Below, in pieces: positions 7,099 to 18,606 of a DNA stretch of 57,324 bases (positions within the stretch are counted from its first letter, which is position 1; each line of letters begins with the position of its first letter). Origin of the DNA: Leucobacter sp. PH1c (GTDB taxonomy: Bacteria > Actinomycetota > Actinomycetes > Actinomycetales > Microbacteriaceae). The stretch spans positions 1 to 57,324 of the forward strand of contig NZ_AYMV01000023.1 in NCBI RefSeq assembly GCF_000633415.1, read 5' to 3'. A model generated the notes under the pieces. The model had not been told where the DNA came from. It ran no database searches and was given only the letters and a program-made list of their open reading frames with translations. A program made the position numbers and the translations under genes.

Positions 7099-7841
7099 CC
7101 GAGAACACCCTGCCCGTCGTGCTCATCGTCGAGCACCAGGAGAACGCCGGGATCGGGCACTTCGCCGATCGGCTCCGTGCGCAGGGCGTCGCCCTGCGCA
7201 CCGTGGGCCCCGCGGCCGGTGAGGCGCTGCCGGGAACGCTCGACGGCATCTCCGGGCTGATCGTCCTGGGCGGTTCGATGGGGCCGGGCGATGACGAGCG
7301 CGCACCGTGGCTCCCCGCGGCGCGGGCGCTGCTCGCTGAGGGAGTGGAGCGCGGCGTGCCGACGCTCGGCATCTGCCTCGGCGCGCAGCTGCTCACCACC
7401 GCGCTCGGCGGCGCGGTGGAGCTGATGCCCGGCGGTCCGGAGGTGGGACTCGCCAGCGTGCGATTCAGCGCAGACGCTGCGGGGGACCCGCTGTTCGGCG
7501 GCTTCGCCGGGGGAGCGGTGCCGACCGTGCAGTGGCACTGGCTCGAGGCCGCCGCGCTCCCCGCGGGCGCGGAAGTGCTCGCATCGAACCCCGCGTGCCG
7601 GAATCAGGCGTTTCGCGTCGGGCCCGCGGCGTGGGGCGTGCAGTTCCACCCGGAGGCGCTCACGGGAACCGCGGAGGACTGGGTGGTCGAGGAGGGCGAC
7701 GGGCTCACGGAGCTCGGTCTCGCGGGCGACGCCGTCGTGGCGGAGGTGCGCGCAGCGGAACCGCGGCTGCGCGCCGCCTGGGGAGAGGTTGCCGAGCGCT
7801 TCGCCGGGATCGTACGCGACGCCGAGCGCCGCGCGGGCTAG
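7095..7841 (+). CDS. Type 1 glutamine amidotransferase (GuaA/C26-like, stand-alone)
   Basis: 248 aa. It contains LIVLGGSMGPGD, LGICLGAQLLTTALGG with the catalytic Cys, TVQWHWLE, and GVQFHPEA with catalytic His and Glu. This is the stand-alone GMP-synthase-like amidotransferase group, not PuuD: the glycine-rich oxyanion loop and the WH motif differ. The start is ATG 7095, overlapping the PuuD-like gene as ATGA, so it is translated in the same operon. The family includes proteins that transfer or remove an amide or glutamyl group; no specific reaction can be assigned. The stop codon lies inside a 15-bp tandem repeat. Confidence 0.82.
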   Translation: MTENTLPVVLIVEHQENAGIGHFADRLRAQGVALRTVGPAAGEALPGTLDGISGLIVLGGSMGPGDDERAPWLPAARALLAEGVERGVPTLGICLGAQLLTTALGGAVELMPGGPEVGLASVRFSADAAGDPLFGGFAGGAVPTVQWHWLEAAALPAGAEVLASNPACRNQAFRVGPAAWGVQFHPEALTGTAEDWVVEEGDGLTELGLAGDAVVAEVRAAEPRLRAAWGEVAERFAGIVRDAERRAG

Positions 7842-7910
7842 CGCTGCGCGGGCGAGCGCTGCGCAGGCTATCGCCGCGCGGGTGAGCGCCGCGCAGGCTA
7901 GGGCCGCGCC
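7823..7910. repeat. 15-bp tandem repeat, almost six copies, spanning two convergent stop codons
   Basis: Units start at 7823, 7838, 7853, 7868, 7883 and 7898, each close to CTAGCGCTGCGCGGG with small changes. The second unit supplies the TAG of the plus-strand amidotransferase (7839-7841) and the last unit supplies the TAG of the minus-strand Cache protein (7898-7900). The array therefore covers the tails of both genes and the whole gap between them. Confidence 0.9.
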
Positions 7911-8641
7911 GCGATGAGCAGCGAGACGCCCGTCGAGTCCGGCCCGAGCGCGATGCGCTCGGTGCCGGGCAGCTCGGCGGGCACGAACTCGCCCGGCAGG
8001 AACCGGGAGCTGTTGCCGAGGATCACGTTGCCGTGCCTCCCCACGAGCGCGAGCGGCTCGGCGCTCCGCAGGAGCACCGGCAGCAGTTCGGCCTCGAGAT
8101 CGCTCACCTGGATGTCGGTGCCCACCGCGCCCAGGCGGGAATCGCCCTGCTGCGCAGGCACGGTGAGGGTGACGACGTACGCCTCGACCCCGAGGTAGTC
8201 GATGTAGGGCCCGACGAGCGCGGGCTCGCCGTGGTGGAACGCGCGGATGAACCACTCGTGGTGCTCGTAATCGTAGTAGCGATCGCCGCCCGGCACGACG
8301 CCGAACGAGTAGCGGGCGAAGCGCGCCTCGTCCTCGCGCACCCACCACTCGAGGTGCCCGTTCTCGGTGCCGAGCGCGGAGCGCGCGAAGATGAACCCGC
8401 AGCCGTCGAGCACCGGGTGCTCCGCGAGGGCGCGGACCGCCACCGCCTTCATCCGGCGCCGCGTCGACTCGGTGAGCTCGAGCTTCCGCGCTTCGTCGAG
8501 CCGCAGGGCGGCGAGCATCTCGGCCGCGAGGGTCTCCAGGTGCGCGAAGCGGCCGGCGAACCACGCGGAGATCTCCTCCGCGATCGCGGCGAGCTCGGGG
8601 CTCCGCTCCGTGCTCAGCGCCGGATTCAGCTTGGGGTTCAT
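7898..8641 (-). CDS. Soluble Cache-domain ligand-binding protein
   Basis: 247 aa. The core YYDYEHHEWFIRAF, then GPYIDYLGVEAYVVTLTVP and LGAVGTDIQVSDLEAELLP is the Cache (PDC sensor) signature. There is no signal peptide, no transmembrane segment and no output domain, whereas Cache domains are usually the outside sensor of chemoreceptors or kinases. The start is ATG 8641, overlapping the GntR stop as ATGA, with GGAGG upstream. Co-transcription with a GntR/FCD regulator suggests it binds an intracellular ligand and modulates that regulator, or buffers or presents the ligand. Its gene ends within the tandem repeat. Confidence 0.75.
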   Translation of the reverse strand: MNPKLNPALSTERSPELAAIAEEISAWFAGRFAHLETLAAEMLAALRLDEARKLELTESTRRRMKAVAVRALAEHPVLDGCGFIFARSALGTENGHLEWWVREDEARFARYSFGVVPGGDRYYDYEHHEWFIRAFHHGEPALVGPYIDYLGVEAYVVTLTVPAQQGDSRLGAVGTDIQVSDLEAELLPVLLRSAEPLALVGRHGNVILGNSSRFLPGEFVPAELPGTERIALGPDSTGVSLLIAARP

Positions 8642-9345
8642 GCGCCCACCTCCCGGCGTCCGAGCGTGAACTTGCCCTCGATGATGAGGCGCATGTTCTC
8701 GCGGACGTGCTCCACGGCGAGGCGCTGGGCCTCCTCGGGCTGGCGCTGCTCGATGGCCATCACGATCGCGAGGTGCTCGGAGAACGCGAGCTGCGTCGAC
8801 GCGCTGGCGATGTCCTCGCACCAGAGGAACGGGGAGAGCTCGGACTGGAGCCGCTGCTCCGCGGCGAGCAGCCGCTGCGAGTGGCTCTGCACCGCGACCT
8901 CGAAGTGGAAGCGGCTGTCGGCGAGCGCGCGCGCGTGCCCCGCGGGCGCCTCGCGCGCTTCGAACGCGAACTCCGCGAGGCGCGTGCGCATGCCAGGCAC
9001 GGCGCGCTCGGCGGCGAGCCGTGCGGCCATTCCCGAGACCGCGGCGTGCTCGTCGAAGAAGTCGCGCAACGCGACCGTGCTGATGCGTTGCAGGGCAGCG
9101 GTGAGCGTCTCGGGGGAGGGGAACGGGGCCTGCACCACGAAGGTGCCCCCGTTCCGGCCGCGCCGGGTCTCGACGACGCCCTGCTCGCGGAGCGCGGCGA
9201 GCGCCTTCCGGAGCGTCGCGACGGCGACGCCGAACTGGCCGGCCAGCTCGGCCTCGGGCGGCAGCCGCTCGCCCACGCTCAGCATGCCGAGCGAGATCGC
9301 GGTGGCGATCCGCTGGGCGATCCCGTCGCCCTGCGGCACCGACAC
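8638..9345 (-). CDS. GntR-family regulator, FCD subfamily
   Basis: About 235 aa. The N-terminal winged helix includes LPPEAELAGQFGVAVATLRKALAAL and TRRGRNGGTFV. The C-terminal FCD domain has DSRFHFEVAV and EHLAIVMAIEQRQPEEAQRLAVEHVRENM, carrying the Asp/His metal-ligand pattern. The start is uncertain: GTG 9345 is taken, GTG 9339 is possible, and neither has a good ribosome-binding site. It lies 56 nt downstream of kgd and overlaps the Cache gene. FCD regulators usually respond to organic acids or amine-pathway intermediates and bind short palindromes, so the divergent P450 promoter at 2676-2911 is its most likely target. Confidence 0.85.
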   Translation of the reverse strand: MSVPQGDGIAQRIATAISLGMLSVGERLPPEAELAGQFGVAVATLRKALAALREQGVVETRRGRNGGTFVVQAPFPSPETLTAALQRISTVALRDFFDEHAAVSGMAARLAAERAVPGMRTRLAEFAFEAREAPAGHARALADSRFHFEVAVQSHSQRLLAAEQRLQSELSPFLWCEDIASASTQLAFSEHLAIVMAIEQRQPEEAQRLAVEHVRENMRLIIEGKFTLGRREVGA

Positions 9346-9401
9346 GGGGTCGGTGCCGCGAGGCGACGGGTCACTCAGGAGCGGGTGCTGCACGCGGGCC
9401 G

Positions 9402-13142
<3,741 letters not shown>

Positions 13143-13287
13143 AGCGACTTCCTCTCGGTCGTGCCATGTGTGTGTGGCAAGTTTCCTGGATCGGGGTGCA
13201 GCACCGTAGCCGTACCACACACCAGCCTACGCCTTTCACGGTGAACTTTCGGCAACCGTCCCTCGACCGATTCTCAGTGCGGGCTGA

Positions 13288-13293
13288 TAAAAT
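13288..13293 (+). promoter_or_regulatory. -10 box TAAAAT upstream of the CNNM/CorC operon
   Basis: TAAAAT lies 9 nt before an ATG (13303) that opens a 29-codon frame. It is the best promoter-like element in the gap between kgd and the membrane-protein pair. The rest of the gap holds the kgd leader, with TAGGCT-like minus-strand boxes near 13225. Confidence 0.5.
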
Positions 13294-13302
13294 CGTCTGA
13301 CC

Positions 13303-13392
13303 ATGGATGCAGACTCTCGAAGACCCTCAGACCCTCCGAGTAGTTACCGCGCCCCGGCGCGGCAACCCGAACGTCCGGGGAGGTCCGCGTGA
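13303..13392 (+). CDS. Possible 29-aa leader ORF overlapping the CNNM-family gene
   Basis: ATG 13303 opens a frame of 29 codons, starting MDADSRRPSDPPSSYR, and ends with TGA at 13390-13392. That TGA overlaps the GTG start of the next gene (13389) as GTGA. It has no ribosome-binding site, but the start is close to the predicted transcription start. It could be a translated leader coupling to the downstream gene, or chance. The composition is Arg/Pro/Ser-rich with no known domain. Confidence 0.3.
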   Translation: MDADSRRPSDPPSSYRAPARQPERPGRSA

Positions 13393-14735
13393 GCGACTGG
13401 ATCCTCCTCCTCATCGGCCTCGTGCTGACCGTCGGCACCGGCATCTTCGTCGCGGCCGAGTTCTCGCTCGTCGCGCTCGACCGCCAGGATCTGGAGCGCC
13501 GCCGCGAGGGCGGTGAGCGCGGCCTCGACCGCGTGATCCGCGGCCTCTCGATCACCTCGACGCACCTGTCGAGCGCGCAGCTCGGGATCACGATCACGAC
13601 GCTGCTGGCCGGCTACACACTCGAACCCGCGATCAGCGGCTTCCTGAACGGCCCGCTCGGCGCGCTCGGCGTGCCGGAAGAGCTGCGCCGCGCGATCAGC
13701 GCCCCCGTCGCGATCGCGCTCGCGACCGTGTTCTCGATGATCGTCGGCGAGCTCGTGCCGAAGAACTTCGCGCTCGCACGGCCGCTCGCGACCGCGCGGC
13801 TCGTCATGCCCGCGCAGGCCGCGTTCACCGCGACCTTCAAACCCGCCATCCTCGTGCTCAACGGCAGCGCGAACGGCATCCTCCGCGCCATCGGCATCGA
13901 GCCGAAGGAGGAGCTGTCGGGGGCTCGATCCGCCGAGGAGCTGTCCTCGCTCGTGCGCCACTCGGCGAGCGCGGGGCTGCTCGAGGCCGACACGGCCACC
14001 CTCCTCGATCGGACCCTCCGCTTCTCCGAACTCACGGCGGGGGACGTCATGACGCCCCGCCTGAAGATCGAGAGCGTGCAGCGCCTCGAACCCGCGCAGG
14101 CCGTGCTCGAACTCTCGGGACGCTCCGGCTACTCCCGCTTCCCGGTGATCGATGAGGACCGCGATGACATCGTCGGCGTGGTCCACGTAAAGCACGCCGT
14201 CGCCGTGCCGCGCGCGAAGCGCGGCGAGGTGCCCGTCGCGGCGCTCGTCGAGGACGTGGTGCGCGTGCCCGACACCATGCGGCTCGACCAGCTCCTCGGC
14301 GCCCTGCGCTCGAGCGGCTTCCAGCTCGCCATCGTCGTCGACGAGTACGGCGGCACCGCCGGCATCGTGACCCTCGAGGACCTCGTCGAGGAGATCGTGG
14401 GCGAGGTCGCGGACGAGCACGACCGCGCCGCCGCCGGGGTCGTGGGCGACGCGCAGGAGATGACCTTCCCCGCCGACCTCCGCCCCGACGAGGTGCGCGA
14501 GCAGACCGGCGTGGAGATCCCCGAGGACGACGACTACGACACGGTCGCGGGCTTCGTGCTCCGCGAGCTGGGCCGGATCCCCGAGCCGGGAGACACGCTC
14601 GAGCTCGCCGACGGCGGCACGCTGCGCGTCGAGCGCATGGACGGCCGCCGCATCGCGCGCCTCCGCTACACGGGCGCCGCGCTGCCCGCGCCGGAGACCG
14701 ATGACGCGGCCACGACCGAGGGGAGCGATCGATGA
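13389..14735 (+). CDS. CNNM/CorC-family membrane protein (hemolysin-related), first of pair
   Basis: 448 aa. An N-terminal DUF21 membrane domain (about 1-200, opening with ILLLIGLVLTVGTGIFVAAEF) is followed by two CBS domains (about 215-340, including LSGRSGYSRFPVIDED and GTAGIVTLEDLVEEIVGE) and a C-terminal CorC_HlyC domain. Proteins of this family act in Mg2+ or Co2+ efflux or homeostasis; the hemolysin name is historical. The start is GTG 13389 with GGGGAGG upstream. It overlaps its paralogue by 4 nt (ATGA), so the two are made together and may form a heterodimer. Confidence 0.9.
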   Translation: MSDWILLLIGLVLTVGTGIFVAAEFSLVALDRQDLERRREGGERGLDRVIRGLSITSTHLSSAQLGITITTLLAGYTLEPAISGFLNGPLGALGVPEELRRAISAPVAIALATVFSMIVGELVPKNFALARPLATARLVMPAQAAFTATFKPAILVLNGSANGILRAIGIEPKEELSGARSAEELSSLVRHSASAGLLEADTATLLDRTLRFSELTAGDVMTPRLKIESVQRLEPAQAVLELSGRSGYSRFPVIDEDRDDIVGVVHVKHAVAVPRAKRGEVPVAALVEDVVRVPDTMRLDQLLGALRSSGFQLAIVVDEYGGTAGIVTLEDLVEEIVGEVADEHDRAAAGVVGDAQEMTFPADLRPDEVREQTGVEIPEDDDYDTVAGFVLRELGRIPEPGDTLELADGGTLRVERMDGRRIARLRYTGAALPAPETDDAATTEGSDR

Positions 14736-15784
14736 GCGACTGGATGGGAATCGTCTGGCTCGTGGTCCTGCTGATCGCGAATGCCTTCTTCGTCGGCGCC
14801 GAGTTCGCGGTGATCTCGGCCCGCCGCTCGCAGATCGAGCCCCGCGCCGAGGCCGGCTCGAAGCGCGCGAAGACCGCGCTCTACGCCATGGAGCATGCCA
14901 CGCTGATGCTCGCGACGAGCCAGCTCGGCATCACGGTGTGCTCGCTGCTGATCCTGAACGTCTCCGAGCCCGCGATCCACCACCTGCTCGAGGGGCCGCT
15001 GTCCTGGACGGGGCTCTCCGCCGAGGTGGTGAGCGTCACGGCCTTCGTGCTCACGCTCCTCATCGTCACGTACCTGCACGTCGTGTTCGGCGAGATGATC
15101 CCGAAGAACGCCGCGTTCTCGATCCCGGATCAGGCAGTGCTGCTGCTCGCGCCGCCGCTCGTCGCCGTGTCGCGCGTGCTGAAGCATGTGATCGCCGCGC
15201 TCAACGCGATCGCGAACGGGGTGCTCCGCCTCTGGAAGGTCGAGCCGAAGTCGGAGACGAACAGCACCTTCACGCTCGAGGAGGTCGCGAGCATCGTGAA
15301 CCACTCGACGCGCGAGGGCGTGCTGGAGGATCGGAGCGGGGCGCTCACGGCCGCGTTCGAGTTCACCACGAAGCGCGCGGCCGATCTCCTCGTGCCCGAG
15401 GAGCGCCTCGTCGTGCTCCCGTGGGGCGCGACGCCGGAGGACGTCGAGGCCGCCGTGGCCAAGCACGGCTTCTCGCGCTATCCGATCGCCGCGGAGACCG
15501 GGGGCCTCGCCGGCTACGTCCACATCAAGGACCTCGTGCGCCTCGGCGAGGACCGGATCACCGAGCCGATCCCCGCGAAGCGCATCCGCGAGATGGTCTC
15601 GCTCCACGCGGAGACCGAGCTGGAGGATGTGCTCGCGCGCATGCAGGCGCGGGGCATTCACCTCGCGCGCATCCACGACGCGAGCGGCGCCGAGCTCGGG
15701 GTCGTCTTCCTGGAGGACGTCATCGAGGAGCTCGTCGGCGAGGTGCACGACGCGACGCGGCGCCAGCGCTACATCGAGCACTAG
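14732..15784 (+). CDS. CNNM/CorC-family membrane protein, second of pair (no CorC_HlyC tail)
   Basis: 350 aa. It has the same DUF21 plus CBS layout as its upstream neighbour: WLVVLLIANAFFVGAEFAVIS, VFGEMIPKNAAFS, KHGFSRYPIAAETGGLAGYVHIKD and LGVVFLEDVIEELVGEV. It stops shortly after the second CBS, so the CorC_HlyC domain of the first protein is absent. Translation is coupled by ATGA. Tandem long and short CNNM proteins are common in actinobacteria and are probably the two halves of one ion-transport unit. Confidence 0.9.
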   Translation: MSDWMGIVWLVVLLIANAFFVGAEFAVISARRSQIEPRAEAGSKRAKTALYAMEHATLMLATSQLGITVCSLLILNVSEPAIHHLLEGPLSWTGLSAEVVSVTAFVLTLLIVTYLHVVFGEMIPKNAAFSIPDQAVLLLAPPLVAVSRVLKHVIAALNAIANGVLRLWKVEPKSETNSTFTLEEVASIVNHSTREGVLEDRSGALTAAFEFTTKRAADLLVPEERLVVLPWGATPEDVEAAVAKHGFSRYPIAAETGGLAGYVHIKDLVRLGEDRITEPIPAKRIREMVSLHAETELEDVLARMQARGIHLARIHDASGAELGVVFLEDVIEELVGEVHDATRRQRYIEH

Positions 15785-15796
15785 CCGCCGCGCGGC

Positions 15797-15836
15797 CCGC
15801 GTCCGCGCCTCCGCCGTCCCGGCGGCGCGGACGCGG
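15797..15836 (+). terminator. 13-bp perfect hairpin after the CNNM pair
   Basis: Arms 15797-15809 and 15824-15836 are exact complements with a GC-rich inner loop. It starts 12 nt after the stop at 15784 and lies before the convergent lipoprotein gene, so it is placed as a terminator. Confidence 0.7.
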
Positions 15837-15854
15837 CGTGGGCGCGTGTGCGGA

Positions 15855-16445
15855 CTAGCGCGCGTTCAGCACGACGTGCGCGGCGACGCGATCGATCGGC
15901 GCGTTCTCGCCCACGAGGAACGGGTTGTCCGGGATGGAGAGCGCGAGGTCGAACTCCACGGAGTCCGCGCCGAGCTGCGTCGGTGTGAGCGTCAGCCGGA
16001 TGCCCGGGCGCTCGGCGCCGTTCACGGAGAGCGTGCCGACCGCTGTGACGGTGCCGTAAGGGGTCTCCTCCGGGCGCAGTACGGCGGGCTCGGTGAGCAC
16101 GAAGACGGCCTCGGGGAGGTTCGCGAGGGACAACCCGATGCGAGCCTTCGTGATGACCCCGTCGGTGAGCACCAGGAAGCCGTTCGAATCGAGCGCGCCG
16201 TCGATCGTGCCGCCGAAGGGGAGCGCGATGGGCTCCGTCAGCGTCGTCTCTGCCACCTCGTACTCGCGCTCCGCGGGGAGCGCGAGGAAATCAGAGTCCG
16301 CGGAGGCGCGGAGCTCTGCCGCGAGCGGCGTGCTCTCCTCGGGCGCGGCCGCGCAGCCCGTGAGGCAGAGCGGGATTGACGCCGTCACGGCCGCGGCGAA
16401 ACCGAGGGTGCGCAGTGAACGACTGACGGGTAAAGCCACCAGCAC
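15855..16445 (-). CDS. Putative lipoprotein, unknown function
   Basis: 196 aa from GTG 16445, which has GGAG 7 nt upstream. The N-terminus is a lipoprotein signal ending in the lipobox LTGC (ALPVSRSLRTLGFAAAVTAS, then IPLCLTGCAAAPEES). The mature part is a beta-rich domain of about 160 residues ending SIPDNPFLVGENAPIDRVAAH, somewhat like small YceI-type secreted barrels, but no family was recognised with confidence. It stands alone: the gene behind it on the same strand (permease, stop 16532) is separated by 86 nt. Confidence 0.75.
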   Translation of the reverse strand: MLVALPVSRSLRTLGFAAAVTASIPLCLTGCAAAPEESTPLAAELRASADSDFLALPAEREYEVAETTLTEPIALPFGGTIDGALDSNGFLVLTDGVITKARIGLSLANLPEAVFVLTEPAVLRPEETPYGTVTAVGTLSVNGAERPGIRLTLTPTQLGADSVEFDLALSIPDNPFLVGENAPIDRVAAHVVLNAR

Positions 16446-16531
16446 CCCTTCTCTCCTCGATCCGTGCAACCGGTGGAGAGCTTACGGGGGGAAGGTGTGA
16501 GGGCGCCGAAAGCCCGGTGTGAGCCCGCCGG

Positions 16532-17746
16532 TCAGGCGTCGCGGAGTGCGTCGACGGGCTCGACCCGGGCGGCCTTGATCGCCGGGTAGCCGCCCGCGAG
16601 AAGGCCCACGAGCGCGCCGACCACCACGCCGACGGGCGCGGCCCACAGCGCGAGCACGGGGGTCCAGTGCTGCACGAGGCACACCGCGATGAGTGCGAAG
16701 AGCCCGACCACGACGCCGATGAGCCCGCCGAGCACGCCGATCGTCACGGACTCGAGCATGAACTGCTGCGCGATGTCACGGGTGCGCGCGCCGAGTGCTC
16801 GGCGCAGACCGATCTCGCCGCGGCGCTCGGAGACCGAGAGCAGTGTGACGTTCGCGATGCCGATGCCGCCGCCGATGAGCGCGACGATACCGATGGCGAG
16901 GAAGAGCACGTTGATGTCGGATTCGACGTTCGACTGCAGCTCGCTCGTGTTCGCGGGCGCGCCCACCTTGAAGGAATCCGGCGTGTTGGGGTTCAGCGCG
17001 ATCGGGGCCTGGCGGCCGACGACGGAGCCGGCGCCCACGTCGATGCGGATGTCGAGGTTCTCCGCGGGGCCCATCCCGAGCTCGGCGCGAGCGGTGCTGA
17101 TCGGCACGATCACGGCGTCGAGGAGGTTCTCCCGGGTGCCGACCTTCCCGAGGATCCCGATCACGGTGTACGCCCGGCCGTCGATGAAGACGGCGGGCTG
17201 GCCGGTGACCCGGTTCACGCCGAGCCGCTTCGCGGCTTCGGCGCCGAGCACGGCGACGCGGTCGCGCCGGGCATCGTGCCCGCTGTCGTAGAACCGGCCG
17301 GCTCGAATCTTGCCCTGCACGACGTCGAGCAGTTCGGGCGAGGCGCCGACCACGGGGGGCGAGGCCTTCTGTGATTCGGACGGGTCCTGGACCTGCACGG
17401 CCTCGACGGTGAGCGAGTTCGGCAGCTTGCCGATGAGGGCGGCGCTCTCGACCCCGGCGAGCGGGGTGACCCGGTCGACCGCGTCCCAGGGCAGGCGCAC
17501 CGCGGCGCGATCCTTGCCGCCGGCGCTCTTGGTCGTGCCGGGTTCGACGGTCACGCGGGTCGCGGACAGGGTGTCGAACTGCTGCGAGATCTGCCCGGCC
17601 GCGGTCTGCGCGAAGCCGATCGTCGCGACGAGCGAGGCGATGCCGAGCACGGTGCCGACGAGCGTGATGACGAGCCGCGACGGGCGCGAGCCGATGCCCT
17701 CGAATGCCTCGTGCACGAGGGCTCGGAACGAGATGCGGCCGCTCAT
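16532..17746 (-). CDS. ABC transporter permease, MacB/FtsX type
   Basis: 404 aa. There is one N-terminal membrane helix (LVITLVGTVLGIASLVATIGF), a large outside MacB_PCD domain (about 45-270), then three C-terminal helices of the FtsX domain with the conserved NVTLLSVSERRGEIGLRRALGA. The end VKAARVEPVDALR-type pattern (here IKAARVEPVDALRDA) is typical. It overlaps the ATPase gene by 4 nt (ATGA). These transporters move peptides, antibiotics or lipoproteins from the outer membrane face by mechanotransmission. It is the last gene of a four-gene operon with lipoprotein, fusion protein and ATPase. Confidence 0.92.
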   Translation of the reverse strand: MSGRISFRALVHEAFEGIGSRPSRLVITLVGTVLGIASLVATIGFAQTAAGQISQQFDTLSATRVTVEPGTTKSAGGKDRAAVRLPWDAVDRVTPLAGVESAALIGKLPNSLTVEAVQVQDPSESQKASPPVVGASPELLDVVQGKIRAGRFYDSGHDARRDRVAVLGAEAAKRLGVNRVTGQPAVFIDGRAYTVIGILGKVGTRENLLDAVIVPISTARAELGMGPAENLDIRIDVGAGSVVGRQAPIALNPNTPDSFKVGAPANTSELQSNVESDINVLFLAIGIVALIGGGIGIANVTLLSVSERRGEIGLRRALGARTRDIAQQFMLESVTIGVLGGLIGVVVGLFALIAVCLVQHWTPVLALWAAPVGVVVGALVGLLAGGYPAIKAARVEPVDALRDA

Positions 17747-18606
17747 GTCAGCTCCTGCAGTTCGCCGTCGCTGATGCGCGCGCGGCGACGCGCGGCGTCG
17801 GCGACCTTCGGGTCGTGGGTGATCATGACGATCGTGAGGCCGTCGGCGCCGAGTTCGTCGAAGAGCCGCATGATCGAGGCCGAGTTCTCGCGGTCGAGGT
17901 TGCCGGTCGGCTCGTCGGCGAGGAGCAGCCGCGGCGAGGTGCAGACGGCACGGGCGATCGCCACGCGCTGACGCTCGCCGCCCGAGAGCGTCGCGGGGGA
18001 GAAGTCGACGCGGTGGCTGAGGCCGACCCGCTCGAGCGCCGCGCGCGCGAGGGGCTCGCGCTCCTCGCGCGTGAGCCCGGCGTACGTGCCCGCGAGCATC
18101 ACGTTCTCGAGCACGGTGCGCGTGGGCATGAGGTGGAACGACTGGAACACGAAGCCGACGGCGCGGCCGCGGAGAGCGGAGCGCTCGTCGTCGCTGAGCT
18201 CGGACACGTCGATCCCCTCGAAGAGGAAGCGGCCCGTGCTCGGGCGGTCGAGCAGCCCGAGCGTGTTAAGCATCGTCGACTTGCCGGATCCCGAGGGGCC
18301 GACGATCGCGAGGTAGTCCCCGCGCTCGACGCGGAGCGTGACCCCGCGCAGCGCGTTCACGGGCGGCGGGCCCGGGAAGAACCGCGTGACGTCGTCGAGC
18401 TGCACGATCGGCCCCGTGTACTCGGGATCGCCCGCCGTGAGCGCGCCGCCGCCCGCGCGCGCAGCGCGGGCCGTGGCGCGGGCGCGCTTCCGCGCACGGC
18501 GCACGACCTCGCGGTCGCTCGGGGGAGCGGAGGAGGGGCCCAGGGTGCCGGCGCCCTTGGGCTCGGCGCCCTCGGGCTCGGCGAAGAGCGCGTCGAGCCC
18601 GCTCAT
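17743..18606 (-). CDS. ABC transporter ATP-binding protein (MacB/LolD type)
   Basis: 287 aa. Walker A is GPSGSGKST, the Q-loop is FVFQSFHLMP, the signature is LSGGERQRVAIARA and Walker B is LLLADEPTGNLDRE. An unusual N-terminal extension of about 65 residues, Ala/Arg-rich, precedes the ATPase domain, which begins at about YTGPIVQLDDVTRFF. Overlaps of 4 nt on both sides (ATGA) tie it to the fusion protein and the permease. Confidence 0.94.
   Translation of the reverse strand: MSGLDALFAEPEGAEPKGAGTLGPSSAPPSDREVVRRARKRARATARAARAGGGALTAGDPEYTGPIVQLDDVTRFFPGPPPVNALRGVTLRVERGDYLAIVGPSGSGKSTMLNTLGLLDRPSTGRFLFEGIDVSELSDDERSALRGRAVGFVFQSFHLMPTRTVLENVMLAGTYAGLTREEREPLARAALERVGLSHRVDFSPATLSGGERQRVAIARAVCTSPRLLLADEPTGNLDRENSASIMRLFDELGADGLTIVMITHDPKVADAARRRARISDGELQELT

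Noticed and set aside
7823..7910. CRISPR array
   Set aside because: The units are 15 bp, contiguous and without spacers, and no cas genes are present.
1..9400. Genomic island ends with att sites or an integrase
   Set aside because: The accessory gene set looks mobile in content, but no integrase, transposase, tRNA edge or flanking direct repeat was seen.
13389..15784. Hemolysins or toxins
   Set aside because: DUF21-CBS-CorC proteins are ion-transport related; the hemolysin name is historical.
16446..16531. A terminator between the permease and the lipoprotein gene
   Set aside because: Some GC complementarity is present but no convincing perfect stem was found.
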